A stretch of DNA of 17,849 nucleotides. Source: Candolleomyces eurysporus. Taxonomy: Eukaryota; Basidiomycota; Agaricomycetes; Agaricales; Psathyrellaceae. The notes beneath the pieces were generated by a model that saw only the letters and a program-made list of their open reading frames with translations, was not told the DNA's origin and ran no database searches. A program made the translations under genes and the position numbers. Positions 8,858 to 17,499 of the stretch are shown piece by piece. Where the stretch lies: NCBI GenBank assembly GCA_027579435.1, contig JANBPK010000081.1, positions 1 to 17,849 on the forward strand, read 5' to 3'. The first letter of the stretch is position 1, and every line of letters begins with the position of its first letter.

Positions 8858-11800
8858 ATGTGGAGCCTATACTTACAGTTCCTCCTACCATTGGTTGCCC
8901 TAGCGCCCAGCGCATATGCGTTCATTCGTTTCGGATGTTCGCAATTGATGACCCAACGGTTCGACCCGTAAGTCTCTCCATATCAATTCTTGTGGACCCT
9001 TTCCCTGTCGTTCAGTTTTGTTTGCTGATTTCATTGACAGACTCGTCACACCCTCTGCATCTTCATCAAATCGTTGGAGGGGTAAGGTCTAACCAAATTC
9101 CTGTGAATGGTTACACTAATATTGAGAATTGATTAAACGGGTGTCTTTTGGGATCGTAGAATGCGTGAGTCCACTCCAACCCAACCGAGGCTCATGCTGA
9201 CGCTCTGATCTTTCTTTCAAGCTTTGACCTTGCCATGGATCCTGCTGTCGACCATGCAAATGTATCAACTTGCACCACTTGCCTATTCGTTGAAGATGAA
9301 TCAAATTACTGGACCGCAGTCATGTACTTCAAGCATCTGAATGGGTCGTTCATTTCTTTCGTTCTGCTTCACCCCACTTCATTCATCTTGTTTCGTCCAT
9401 TCCGTACAATCGAGTCATATTGAACGAGCCATCGCTCTAGGTCCCTCAAATGTCGAATCATAACACTGGACCGGGCCTTCAATCTGGTGGAATGACGATC
9501 TACTACTTCCAACCTAACGCACCTACAAAAAATAGGACAATAGTTCCGTTTGCTAGGCGTGTTGCGTTCATCCTTCTCTGTCCACTTGTCTTTCTAATCA
9601 TGTTTTTGAACCTATGACATACTCATTAACACCTCACTTTCCAGGGTCTGCATGATCCTAGGTGACCTGATGCGTCAAAGGGACAATATCGACCCAAGAA
9701 AGACTGTTTCCAAGGCTGTTACATTCAGGTGCTTCCATGGAGACGACCCTGGACCATTTGGGTGGCCTGGAAATGGGCCGGAGGACAGCGTTGGGTTCCC
9801 GATGAAGCAATGCTCCAGAGGAATTCGGTCCAATTTCTTCTTCCCTCAGTGCGTATCTAGTCAACCTGGTTCGATATTGACGAGGAGCTGACTGTCTGTG
9901 TTGCTATCTGCAGATGCTGGGACAGAGTTACCCTTGACCCGCCTGACCATGCTGTACGTCTCTCTCCCTCCCTTCCCTCCATCCGAACCTGCACTTACCT
10001 TATGATCCATACTCGCTCTCGATCAATATGATTCCAGAGCCATGTTGCGCAACCAGAAGGCACTCCTGGCGCCGACGGACTTCAATTCTTTGGCACCAAC
10101 TGTCCGGCTTTGCATCCTGTCCGACTTCCTCTGTTGTTCATAGAGGTCGTTTGGGATACGAGGCCTTTCAATACGCCTGAGCTGTGGCCCAAGGATGGGG
10201 GCCAGCCGTTCGTGTTCAGTATGGGTGATCCGTGAGTCATTTCATCTGCTCTGTCTCTCTGTTTTTGCCTATCACCACCTTTCTCCTCTGCCTGCTTCAA
10301 TTCTTCTCGTCACATTGTCCTGCCCCCCATGTAAGACCGGTGTGGGGTGGTCTTCACTAAGAGTTCAGACAAGTTGAGATGGTAGAGCTCTGCATTCGAA
10401 AGGGAAAAGAAAGGATACAGGACGAGTCAAGACGAGATCCGTTTAAATAGTAGCAGTCGTCGGAGTCCCAAAGTCGTATATGTGTGGCCGAATGTAGTAA
10501 GGCTTCGGCAGGCCTTACACTCTCCCCTCCTCCCAAGCAAAAGGCGTCAAAATATACAGTAAAAGGATTTTGTGCGAAAATTTCCAAAAGAACCAAAGGT
10601 CACCGGGTCCCAAAGGATAGCCGGATCCGCTGTCGAAGGAGAAGACTAGTTACCACTTCCAATACCGTCCTTCCACCGTTGAAGCGCGTCTGTGCCTTCA
10701 AGCTCCCATTCGGAAATCCATAAGTCATCCTCCTGACCGTAACCCTTCCATCACACCAAATATCTTGATGTCCGACGTGTCTTGTGTTCATCCACGATGC
10801 GGTCGATGAAAAACTCCTCAGTCCCATCCTCAAATTGTAAGGGAGGTGGTCGCAAGTGCGCCCGCACAGGAATCTCCTTGTCGTCGTTGGAGTGATATTT
10901 CTTCAACTGGGAGGTATGGAACACTGGGAATAGCCTCGGATGAGACGGCATGTTCAACGTATACGTCGAGGCGGACGGATTTGCGCGTGTAACTTCAAAA
11001 GGTCCAATCCACTGGGGCAAGAACTTGGTGGCACGGGAGGGATCACCAGCCTTGAGCTCCTTCCTCCGGTTCCTAGTCGAGGGCAGCACCTTGTCACCGA
11101 CAGAGTAAACGAACTCCTCACCACGAGACTTGTTGGCATGAAACGCTTGATTAATCTTTGCAAGGATAAGGTTGTCCTGAGCTTCCAAAACCAAAAGTTG
11201 ATGCATTTTCATAAGGTCAGCGGCCTGGACATCCACTGGGTCTGTAGGTTCTTGCACGACTGGTGGAATGAGCCTGGGAGACCGACCAAGCCGAAGCTGA
11301 AATGGGGAGAGACCAGTGGAGGTGTTCACCATATTCATGAGGGCAAACCGAACCCGAGGAAGAGCTTTCACCCATCCTCTCTGATTCCGCTCAATACGAA
11401 AACGTACTGCCTGAATGACAGTTTTGTTAGTGCGTTCACTAGACCCATCAGTCTCCGGATGAAAAGAGGAAGACATAGCGAGTTTAATTCCTGACAGATG
11501 ATGAAGCGCCTTCCAGAATTTCGAGACAAACAGATGGTCTCTGTCCGAGATAATCGAGCACGGTAAACCGTTCTCGCAGTACCAATGTTGGAAAAACAGG
11601 GCCGCCACCTCCTCAGCAGTGCAATCCGTTCAGCAAGGCACTAAGCGTATGTCGGAACCCAGGCGATCGGTGATGGTGAGGACGCAGTTGAAACTGTTGT
11701 CGTCAGGTAATGGCCCAATGAAATCCATAGCTATCAACTCAGCGGCCGCAGTCAGGACTGGTAGGGGATGTAACAGTCCAGGAACCTTTGAACAACGGTC

Positions 11801-14800
11801 CTTGTTGCGCTGGCACTCATTGCACGATTTGAGGTACAGGTTTTCCAAAGTCTCCTTCGTCCTGGGCCAGTAGAACGAATCCCGCAAGGCGCCATATGAC
11901 TTGCGAAGACCAAAATGACCTAGGGAGTCGTGAGCAAGCTGAAAAATACGGGAGCGTATAGCCGGAATCTGCGGAACCACCAAGCGATCCCCAATAAACC
12001 ATAGACCATCCACTTCTCGAACGCCTGGCAGGCTACTCTTGACCTTCGCCAGCCTCAAGCACCAGGGATCTTCACCATACCCTGCCTTCATCCTCTCCAG
12101 GAAACTGGTGTCAATACCAGCTGCAAGCTTCCGGAAACGGGGGGAAGGTGATTCTAGGGAAATGGCCAGTGAGGCTAAGGGCTTGACAGAATCCTCCCCC
12201 CCTTCAAGACTTGCAACAGCCTCTGCAGCAGCAAGCGGACTCGGACCTGCTGCGATGGCCAGGCAGACGGAGAATACGTTGTCGTTGTTGCCGTCGCCGA
12301 AGCCAGGGCCAAGCAGGGACTGAGCTCGCTCCTGCGCCGAGATGGAGTCTTCCACAAACAGCGTGTGTGAGAGGGCGTCAGCAGCGGCGTTCTCTGAACC
12401 TTTGAGGTACACAATACGACCGTCATATTGACACAAAAACTCCATCCACCAAGCCTGGCGCTGGGACAAATCTTTTTGCGTCTGGAAAAACTGCAGAGTG
12501 CGGTGGTCGGTGTAGATAAGGAAAGGCATACCAAGTAACTCCGCCCGCCATTTCTTCAGTGCTCGCACGATGGCCAACAGCTCCTTCTCGTGGACCGGAT
12601 AGCGGCGTTCGGCGGCCGAAAGGACCTTGGAGTCAAAGGCAACGGGACGAGCCTTCTCCCAGGAAGGACCAAATGATAACACTGCCCCAGTGGCGACGTT
12701 GCTGGCGTCAGTCGTGACAAAAATCTTATTGTTGCCAGGATTATCGTGGTCGATGAACGTGAGGCAGTCAGAACCCAAGACCAGCTTCTTTATCGTGTCG
12801 AACGCCTGCTGGAAGGCAGGAGTCCAATCTGGAAAACTGTTCTTCAGCGAGCTAGAAGTCAGTGGGTCCAGAACGGCCGTGTACTCCGCCAGGGCCGGCA
12901 AGAAGGCGGATAGGTAACGAACCAGGCCCAAAAAGGCACGAACATCCTTCACCGAGCGAGGAACAGGCCAGTTGGCAATCTTATCCACTTTTCCAACATC
13001 GGCATGCAAGCCAGAACGGTCGATGACATGGCCTAGGAATGAGACGGAAGATGCGACAACCACAGATTTTTTTTGCGTTGAGGTAGAGACCGTTGGACCG
13101 GCACGCATCCAGGATTTTATGTACATTTGCCTTGTGCTCCACCAGTGTGTTCGCCCATCCGATGCAATCGTCGATGAAGATGTGGCAGATACAACAGAGG
13201 TGATCTTTCAGGGCAGTCGCCATGCGGCGTTGGTGAATAGAAGGCGCATTCTTGAAGCCCATTGGCATGACTACCCAGTCGAAAGCGCCCATGGGCGTAT
13301 TCATTGCGAAGAGGTGGTGGTCGTCTGGATGAACACGAGTTTGGAAGAACAAGTTAGTCATGTCAAACTTGCACCAATACTTAGCCTTCCCGCAATCCGA
13401 GAAAATCTCGGAGATGCTGGGCAAAGGATAAGCGTCCGGGACAACGTTGGAATTCAACTTTCGGTAGTCCACCACTAGTCGAGGATCTGCGGTTGGGTCA
13501 GCCTTTGGCACCAGAAAGGCAGGGGACGAGTGCTGTGATGCCGAAGGAACCAATCTGCCCGCCTGAATGTGCTCGTCGATCAATCAAGTCCATGCCTCTC
13601 GATACTTGCGAGGAGAGGGATAGGATCGGGAATCGAGCTGCAGGTTCGGGTCCTTCAGGTGCACCCGACAGCACTCATGCTCGGGTAAATCGGCAACCCG
13701 AGGGACTGGACCAAATACATCTGCATAGTCTGTCCTAATCCTTTTAGTCAAGGAGGCCATCTTGGCCTCCTCGTTCAGTGTCACCAGTCTAGCAGAAATA
13801 GCTGCAACTATCTCCGGTTTTCGGTCAGGAAACACCCGACCTTCCTCCATAGAGGACTCGGTGGCCAGGGTCCTACGCCACAATACAGCCTCTAGCTCCC
13901 TGAACATGGAACGAAAATTCAGCCGGGTCTGCTGAATGTCCTTCCGTGTCCAACTACAGCGCTGACTCGGGGGCAAACAGGGAACCGAAGAAGGATTCAG
14001 CAGATTGTAACCGGATGATTTAGCCAAGGCCGAGTTTTTCTCATAATCCATTACTATCCTATTACTCACGAGCCAAAGGAGACCAAGGATAATGTCACGG
14101 TTATCAATTAAATGCGGAACGACAACTGCAGTAGCTTGTACGGAGGACCAGGCATTGTCCAAAGAAGAGAGAGACACAGAAACACCAGTATTGTACACAA
14201 TTTCTCTTTTATTTCTAAGCGAAGCTTCGGAATCGGGAAGAAGGGGTATTGCGACGTTGATCTTGATCGGTTTTGCAAGCTGGAAAGGTACGAGGCCGAC
14301 GGCACGCACGAAAGCTTCACTAATTAGAACAAGTTGTGAGCCGCAATCGAGAAGACAGTCGGCCGAGACTGTAGGAATACCATCCAGGTCCCAAACGCGA
14401 CCCTTCCAAGCAAGAGAGGGAGAGGACAAACGAGAGGGACGGCGACTCACGTCAGACTCGGACTCGTAATCGACAGCACCTGAGATAGCTGAAACCGTGA
14501 CTTCCTCGACATCCTCTTCCTCCTCCTCGATGACAGCGGTAGCAGCAACCGTCTTTGCTTTTCCAGAATCCTTGGCCTTCAATCTTGAACCAAACTTGAC
14601 GTTGCGTTTAGTAGCATCAGCACGGGCACGAGCGACAGTGAGCGTAACATATTTGACGCCTTTTGCTTGGGAGGAGGGGAGAGTGTAAGGCCTGCCGAAG
14701 CCTTACTACATTCGGCCACACATATACGACTTTGGGACTCCGACGACTGCTACTATTTAAACGGATCTCGTCTTGACTCGTCCTGTATCCTTTCTTTTCC

Positions 14801-15634
14801 CTTTNCAAACGCAGAGCTCTACCATCTCTAAAAAAAAAGTGTAAGACCGGCGTGGGGTGGTCTTCACTAAGAGTTCAGACAAGTTGAGATGGTAGAGCTC
14901 TGCGTTCGAAAGGGAAAAGAAAGGATACAGGACGAGTCAAGACGAGATCCGTTTAAATAGTAGCAGTCGTCGGAGTCCCAAAGTCGTATATGTGTGGCCG
15001 AATGTAGTAAGGCTTCGGCAGGCCTTACACTCCATTCATTTGCTCAATTTTTGAAATTCACNATGCTTTTAAAAAATAGGACTGGATTCGGCCGACACGT
15101 GGACTACGTCTTCGGATGGGAAGGCGACTCTCTCAAGCGCGCGATGGACGTATGCACAGGCGCGACCGGGATTCCAGACGACTGCCCCGCCCTCACCCAA
15201 CAGAGCACACAGGAGATGAACGCGTGTCGACAAGCTGTGAAGGTGGAAGAGGAGGTTGAAGGCATATGTGCGTATTTTCTCTTGTATACTCTACATCATG
15301 TTTTCGAATCTCTGATCATCCCTCCCGCGAACCGACTCGGACCGATACTATGTGTACAGACCTCGACAAACTCCCTGGGTGCAACCCACTTCAAGCAGGA
15401 CCCGCGCCCGCCACCATGGTCCCGGAAGCGAATTGCAACGCGATAACGACGACGATTACAGACGCTCCTCTGCCCACTGCTGATCCAGAGATTATCATCC
15501 CACCTTGGAGCGTGTGTTGGGATGGACCTGGGACGCATACTTTGGCACCTAATTGTCATCCGGCTACTACAACGACGACGGCTACGGGGCCTGCGAAGAC
15601 GGTTCCACCTGCTGTCATCACTCCAATTGCGTGA
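8858..15634 (+). CDS. Secreted DUF1996-family protein, ten exons
   Basis: Exons: 8858-8967, 9041-9081, 9160-9164, 9222-9360, 9441-9556, 9645-9848, 9914-9953, 10038-10231, 15080-15267, 15360-15634; about 435 codons. The N-terminus is a signal peptide (MWSLYLQFLLPLVALAPSAYA). Family hallmarks follow: RFDP, HLHQIVGG, CTTC, NYWTAV, GGMTIYY, RCF, GIRSNFFFPQCWD, SHVA, EVVWDTRPFN, WPKDGGQPFVFSMGDPTG and DYVFGWEGDSL. The C-terminal tail is Thr/Pro-rich. DUF1996 (PF09362) proteins are extracellular or wall-associated fungal proteins of unknown activity. Splice phases agree at all junctions, but intron 5 works only with a GC donor (9557). In exon 2 the frame reading P-L-V-T-P-S is one base off the frame reading HLHQIVGG, so this copy is frameshifted. 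Intron 8 holds a 4.7-kb gypsy element. It may be a recent pseudogene. Confidence 0.85.
10330..10519 (-). repeat. Gypsy 3' LTR
   Basis: This 190-bp copy starts TGTAAG and ends CTTACA (5-bp-plus inverted termini). On the minus strand it is preceded by the polypurine tract. Its first 25 or so minus-strand bases can fold on a perfect 7-bp stem (GTAAGGC/GCCTTAC). A TATA-like TATTTAAA (minus strand) lies inside. Relative to the other LTR it has TG for CG and CA for CG. Confidence 0.9.
10520..10534 (-). other. Polypurine tract of the gypsy element
   Basis: The minus strand reads GGGAGGAGGGGAGAG directly against the start of the 3' LTR, the expected plus-strand DNA primer site in reverse transcription. 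The same tract recurs inverted at about 14672-14686. Confidence 0.8.
10646..11629 (-). pseudogene. Gypsy pol: integrase C-terminal part and chromodomain
   Basis: This segment begins after an in-frame TGA (11630-11632) and runs to TAG at 10646-10648. It contains the second and third catalytic residues of the integrase DDE triad (Asp in SDRD and Glu in GSSERTN), a GPF-type C-terminal stretch (WIGPFEV), and a chromodomain (EEFFIDRIVDEH ... SRYLV ... WKGYGQEDDLW). A second TGA at 10751-10753 replaces the residue between YLV and WKGY, where chromodomains usually carry Arg, so CGA-to-TGA decay is likely. The chromodomain would have targeted insertion to marked chromatin. Confidence 0.88.
11630..13074 (-). 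pseudogene. Gypsy pol: RT thumb, RNase H, integrase N-terminal part
   Basis: This frame opens at the A8 run 13067-13074 and ends at TGA 11630-11632. It shows the RT palm/thumb end (SFLGHVID ... VKDVRAFLGLVRY), RNase H (TTDASNVATGAVLSF, VHEKELLAIVRALKKW, IYTDHRTLQFF, ending ADALSH where ADALSR is usual), and the integrase zinc finger (HDSLGH ... CNECQ). The first catalytic Asp of the core is in MDFIGPLP. The terminal TGA sits after RLVPC, where the reading continues in the same frame as TDCTAEEVAALFF; CGA decay is likely. Confidence 0.9.
13067..13583 (-). pseudogene. Gypsy pol: reverse transcriptase fingers and palm
   Basis: The segment lies between TGA 13584-13586 and a frameshift at the A8 run (13067-13074). 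It has the RT landmarks SPAFLVPKAD, RLVVDYRKLN, DAYPLP, FDMTNLFFQTRV, VMPMGFKNAPS and the catalytic box, here FIDD (13167-13178) rather than the usual YxDD. The stretch after KK matches the next frame only if one A is skipped. Confidence 0.9.
13584..14650 (-). pseudogene. Gypsy gag remnant and aspartic protease
   Basis: The minus-strand frame is open from the inverted 3'-end copy. It starts with a basic stretch (TLTVARARADATKRNVKFG) likely to be the end of gag, followed by an acidic run of Glu residues. The protease region follows: LLDCGSQLV (active-site Asp codon at 14346-14348, DCG rather than the common DSG/DTG) and the flap/C-terminal motif DIILGLLWL. The linker to RT (YPSPRKYREAWT) ends at TGA 13584-13586, immediately before LIDEHIQAGR in the same frame. 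No start codon or capsid domain remains. Confidence 0.8.
14648..14829 (+). repeat. Inverted copy of the gypsy 3' end
   Basis: In plus orientation this holds the pre-PPT sequence (atttgacgccttttgcttgg), the polypurine tract and the first about 143 bases of an LTR, inverted relative to the flanking LTRs. It mirrors 10376-10556. It stops at a run of nine A (14830-14838) just before the 5' LTR, where the primer-binding site should be. An N (14805) lies inside. Confidence 0.85.
14840..15029 (-). repeat. Gypsy 5' LTR
   Basis: This is the second 190-bp LTR, in the same orientation as 10330-10519, with TG...CA ends. It differs from the other LTR at two bases, both of which keep a CG here. No tRNA-complementary primer site follows it on the minus strand; instead there is a T9 run and the inverted copy. 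Confidence 0.9.
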
Positions 15635-16436
15635 ATAGGACGAATGCATATGGATGGGTAGAGGTGGAGGACCTCTACCTGGATGGATACGTTTTAGCTA
15701 CCGATGCGAGGCGTTAGTCCTGGCGACATACCAAGACGCTTGTGTATTCTCTCTGCTATAGTAAGATGTTTGATATGAGCGTGTTCATACCTTTATTCCA
15801 CATGAATATAACGGCTGTTCACTAAACATAAGAAAAGGGCGTCTATGCATTTATTATTGTCCGCCTCCTAAGGACAAAGCAACGAGGCCGTTACCTTATC
15901 TCAAGCCGACATTATCCCATGTCTCTAGGCGACTGGTTCTAATCATGCCCGAGTAATAGATGAATCGAATGAATAACGAAAAAANCAGATACCATATCGA
16001 ATGGGTAGCGATTGGGAATCCATACGACTCTGTACAGCGGTCGTCTAGAGAGGAGAGATGGATGAATGGATGAATGGATGAACAAGCAACAGTTGAGTGT
16101 CCCCAATGTGGCTCAATTACCGACTCCTATTTGGACGCCATGTGGTTCGGCCGACCCGTGCCCGAGACTGACTTCCGAGGTGAGGTTTGGGGAATTGTGT
16201 GGCGGACTAGCTATGTGATTTTACACAGCTTGAACCACGCCCGAGTCAGAACCAGCAAACAACAGAAAGATACACTGAAGGCTCATCGCCATAGTACTTT
16301 GCTACTAGCTTGCGTCGTTCATTGCGAGCGAAGCGAGCAATCTATGTAAGGGGGTTGGGGGCAAACTTTTGGCGGAGCCAAACAAGGACAAATCGTAATA
16401 CCCCCCCTGCGTTCTGGTAACATATCGACGCCATAG
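15635..16436. other. Non-coding stretch downstream of the DUF1996 gene
   Basis: I see no supported gene. It should contain the 3' end of the DUF1996 transcript; no exact AATAAA is obvious near the stop. It includes an N (15985), a short ATGG/ATGA tandem run (16057-16082) and the hexamer repeat GCGAGC-GAA-GCGAGC (16324-16338). Confidence 0.5.
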
Positions 16437-16601
16437 CTCAATGTAATCGATACGGATTCATTTGAAACTCGGTACATAGACCTAAGGAGCACGATTGTAC
16501 ATGAATATCTAAAAAAAAGGGGCGAAAAGGTGACCATAGTTGGTGAGCAGCCGACCTGCTCTCGGAGATTGGACGTATGGTGCCAGTGTGAAGTTTCTTG
16601 A
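16437..16601 (+). CDS. Small open frame of unknown nature
   Basis: Fifty-four codons are open between TAG (16434-16436) and TGA (16599-16601), with no ATG. The composition is protein-like (SFETRYIDLRSTIVHEYL ... VWCQCEV). It lies in a different frame from the Cys-rich reading frame that follows, so joining them would need an intron. I do not recognise it and it may be chance. Confidence 0.2.
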   Translation, partial: LNVIDTDSFETRYIDLRSTIVHEYLKKRGEKVTIVGEQPTCSRRLDVWCQCEVS

Positions 16602-16618
16602 TGCGGATTGCATATTGA

Positions 16619-17011
16619 CACCATGCCAAAGGAACTCGATCCCGACCGCTGAACCGGCTCAACGGCTCCGTACAAGGCCACCTCCTAGTAGAATGTTCTC
16701 TTTGCCACTCTATAACGCTAAGAGGCACTCTCAATAGCGATCCGACTCAGAGATCGCCTTGTACACGCTGTCGGGCTCGCGAGAAATGTTCAGTCTGCAG
16801 TAAAATCAAGGAAGTCATCCATTTCCAGAAGACAGCCCGTGTTCCAGCTCGAGAGAACGTAAGTGCAAGCCTATTCAAATCATGCAAGCGGTGTAGAGAT
16901 CCCAGTATGGCCAAAACAGCAGCGAGAAAGCAAAGAGCAACTGAAAGAGGTAAGTGTATCCTCTAAATAGTTCATACATCTCACACATTCCAGGTTGTTA
17001 CGAGGGTTTAC
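16619..17011 (+). CDS. Cys-rich zinc-finger-like gene fragment
   Basis: The frame is open from after TGA (16616-16618) to 16949. It contains four C-x2-C motifs: VECSLCHS, SPCTRCRAREKCSVCSK (two) and FKSCKRCRD, followed by a basic stretch (KTAARKQRATER). The CTRCRAREKCSVC part resembles, but does not match, a fungal Zn2Cys6 cluster; spaced CxxC pairs of this kind bind zinc. A strong donor (GAG|GTAAGT at 16950) and an acceptor (ttccag at 16988-16993) define a 44-nt intron and an 18-nt mini-exon (16994-17011) with another GTAAGT donor. The next exon is not seen; a repeat follows. No ATG precedes the Cys motifs, so a 5' exon is missing. Confidence 0.4.
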
Positions 17012-17026
17012 GTAAGTAAGCAATCG

Positions 17027-17499
17027 TTCTTTTATCCGAGCCTTTGCTGGTCGGGAATTGTGGAACTCTTGACACGTGACTTTGATGCGACGCCGTCCCG
17101 CTGCGGCGGGCGTCGTTATCTGGCTATATTTTCTCCTTTTTTCTCCCACGTTTAGAATCGCCGTCGCTGCGCATTGATTGATGCGCCGGTATCCCGCGCT
17201 GGCGGCTATTGCGCGCAATTGTTGGTTGATGCGCCTGTGAGCGGATGNACCAGTCGGCGCGCTGGCGGGTTTTGCACTCATGGTCGCGTTTTTGGCACTT
17301 CTGTACTCATCGCTCGCTGCTCTCTCTTCTTTTCATATCTGAGCCTTTGCTGGTCGGGATTGTGGAACTCTTGACATGTGACTTAGATGTGACGCCGTCC
17401 TCCTGCGGCGGGCGTTGTTGTCTGGCTATATTTTCTCCTTTTTTCTCCCACGTTTTGAATCGCTGTCGCTGCGCATTGATTGATGCGCCAGTATCCCGC
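17027..17499. repeat. Two copies of a repeat at 302-303 bp spacing
   Basis: 17027-17197 and 17328-17499 are direct copies at roughly 90% identity. Each contains gagcctttgctggtcggg, a GC-rich hairpin-like core (GACGCC ... GGCGTC) and a T-rich ttttctccttttttctccc block. The spacer holds further fragments of the same sequence (ttgatgcgcc, gcgctggcgg) and an N (17248). Copy 2 has TG or CA at several positions where copy 1 has CG. Confidence 0.85.

Larger units (their letters stand above)
10330..15029 (-). mobile_element. Ty3/gypsy chromovirus inserted in intron 8
   Basis: Two 190-bp LTRs in the same orientation bound a 4.3-kb interior whose pol reads on the minus strand. The domain order protease, RT, RNase H, integrase, chromodomain defines the chromovirus branch of Ty3/gypsy. 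The flanking pentamers CCCCA (10325-10329) and CTCCA (15030-15034) look like a 5-bp target duplication with one change. The LTRs differ at two positions, suggesting a fairly recent insertion. Most of gag and the primer-binding site are missing, and an inverted copy of the 3' end lies beside the 5' LTR. It cannot move on its own. Confidence 0.9.

Noticed and set aside
10484..10723. Plus-strand ORF across the LTR and PPT
   Set aside because: It reads antisense through LTR and pol; the matching frame at 14994 shares only the LTR part.
16057..16082. ATGG/ATGA tandem run as a functional repeat
   Set aside because: It is a short microsatellite with no further structure.
16319..16681. Minus-strand ORF of 120 codons
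   Set aside because: It overlaps the Cys-rich plus-strand frame, has no recognisable motif and no splice support.
16740..16810. Classical Zn2Cys6 transcription-factor cluster
   Set aside because: The Cys spacing and the missing sixth Cys arrangement do not fit; only a general CxxC zinc-binding resemblance remains.
17027..17499. CRISPR-like array
   Set aside because: Two long diverged copies in a eukaryotic genome, no short regular repeats and no cas genes.
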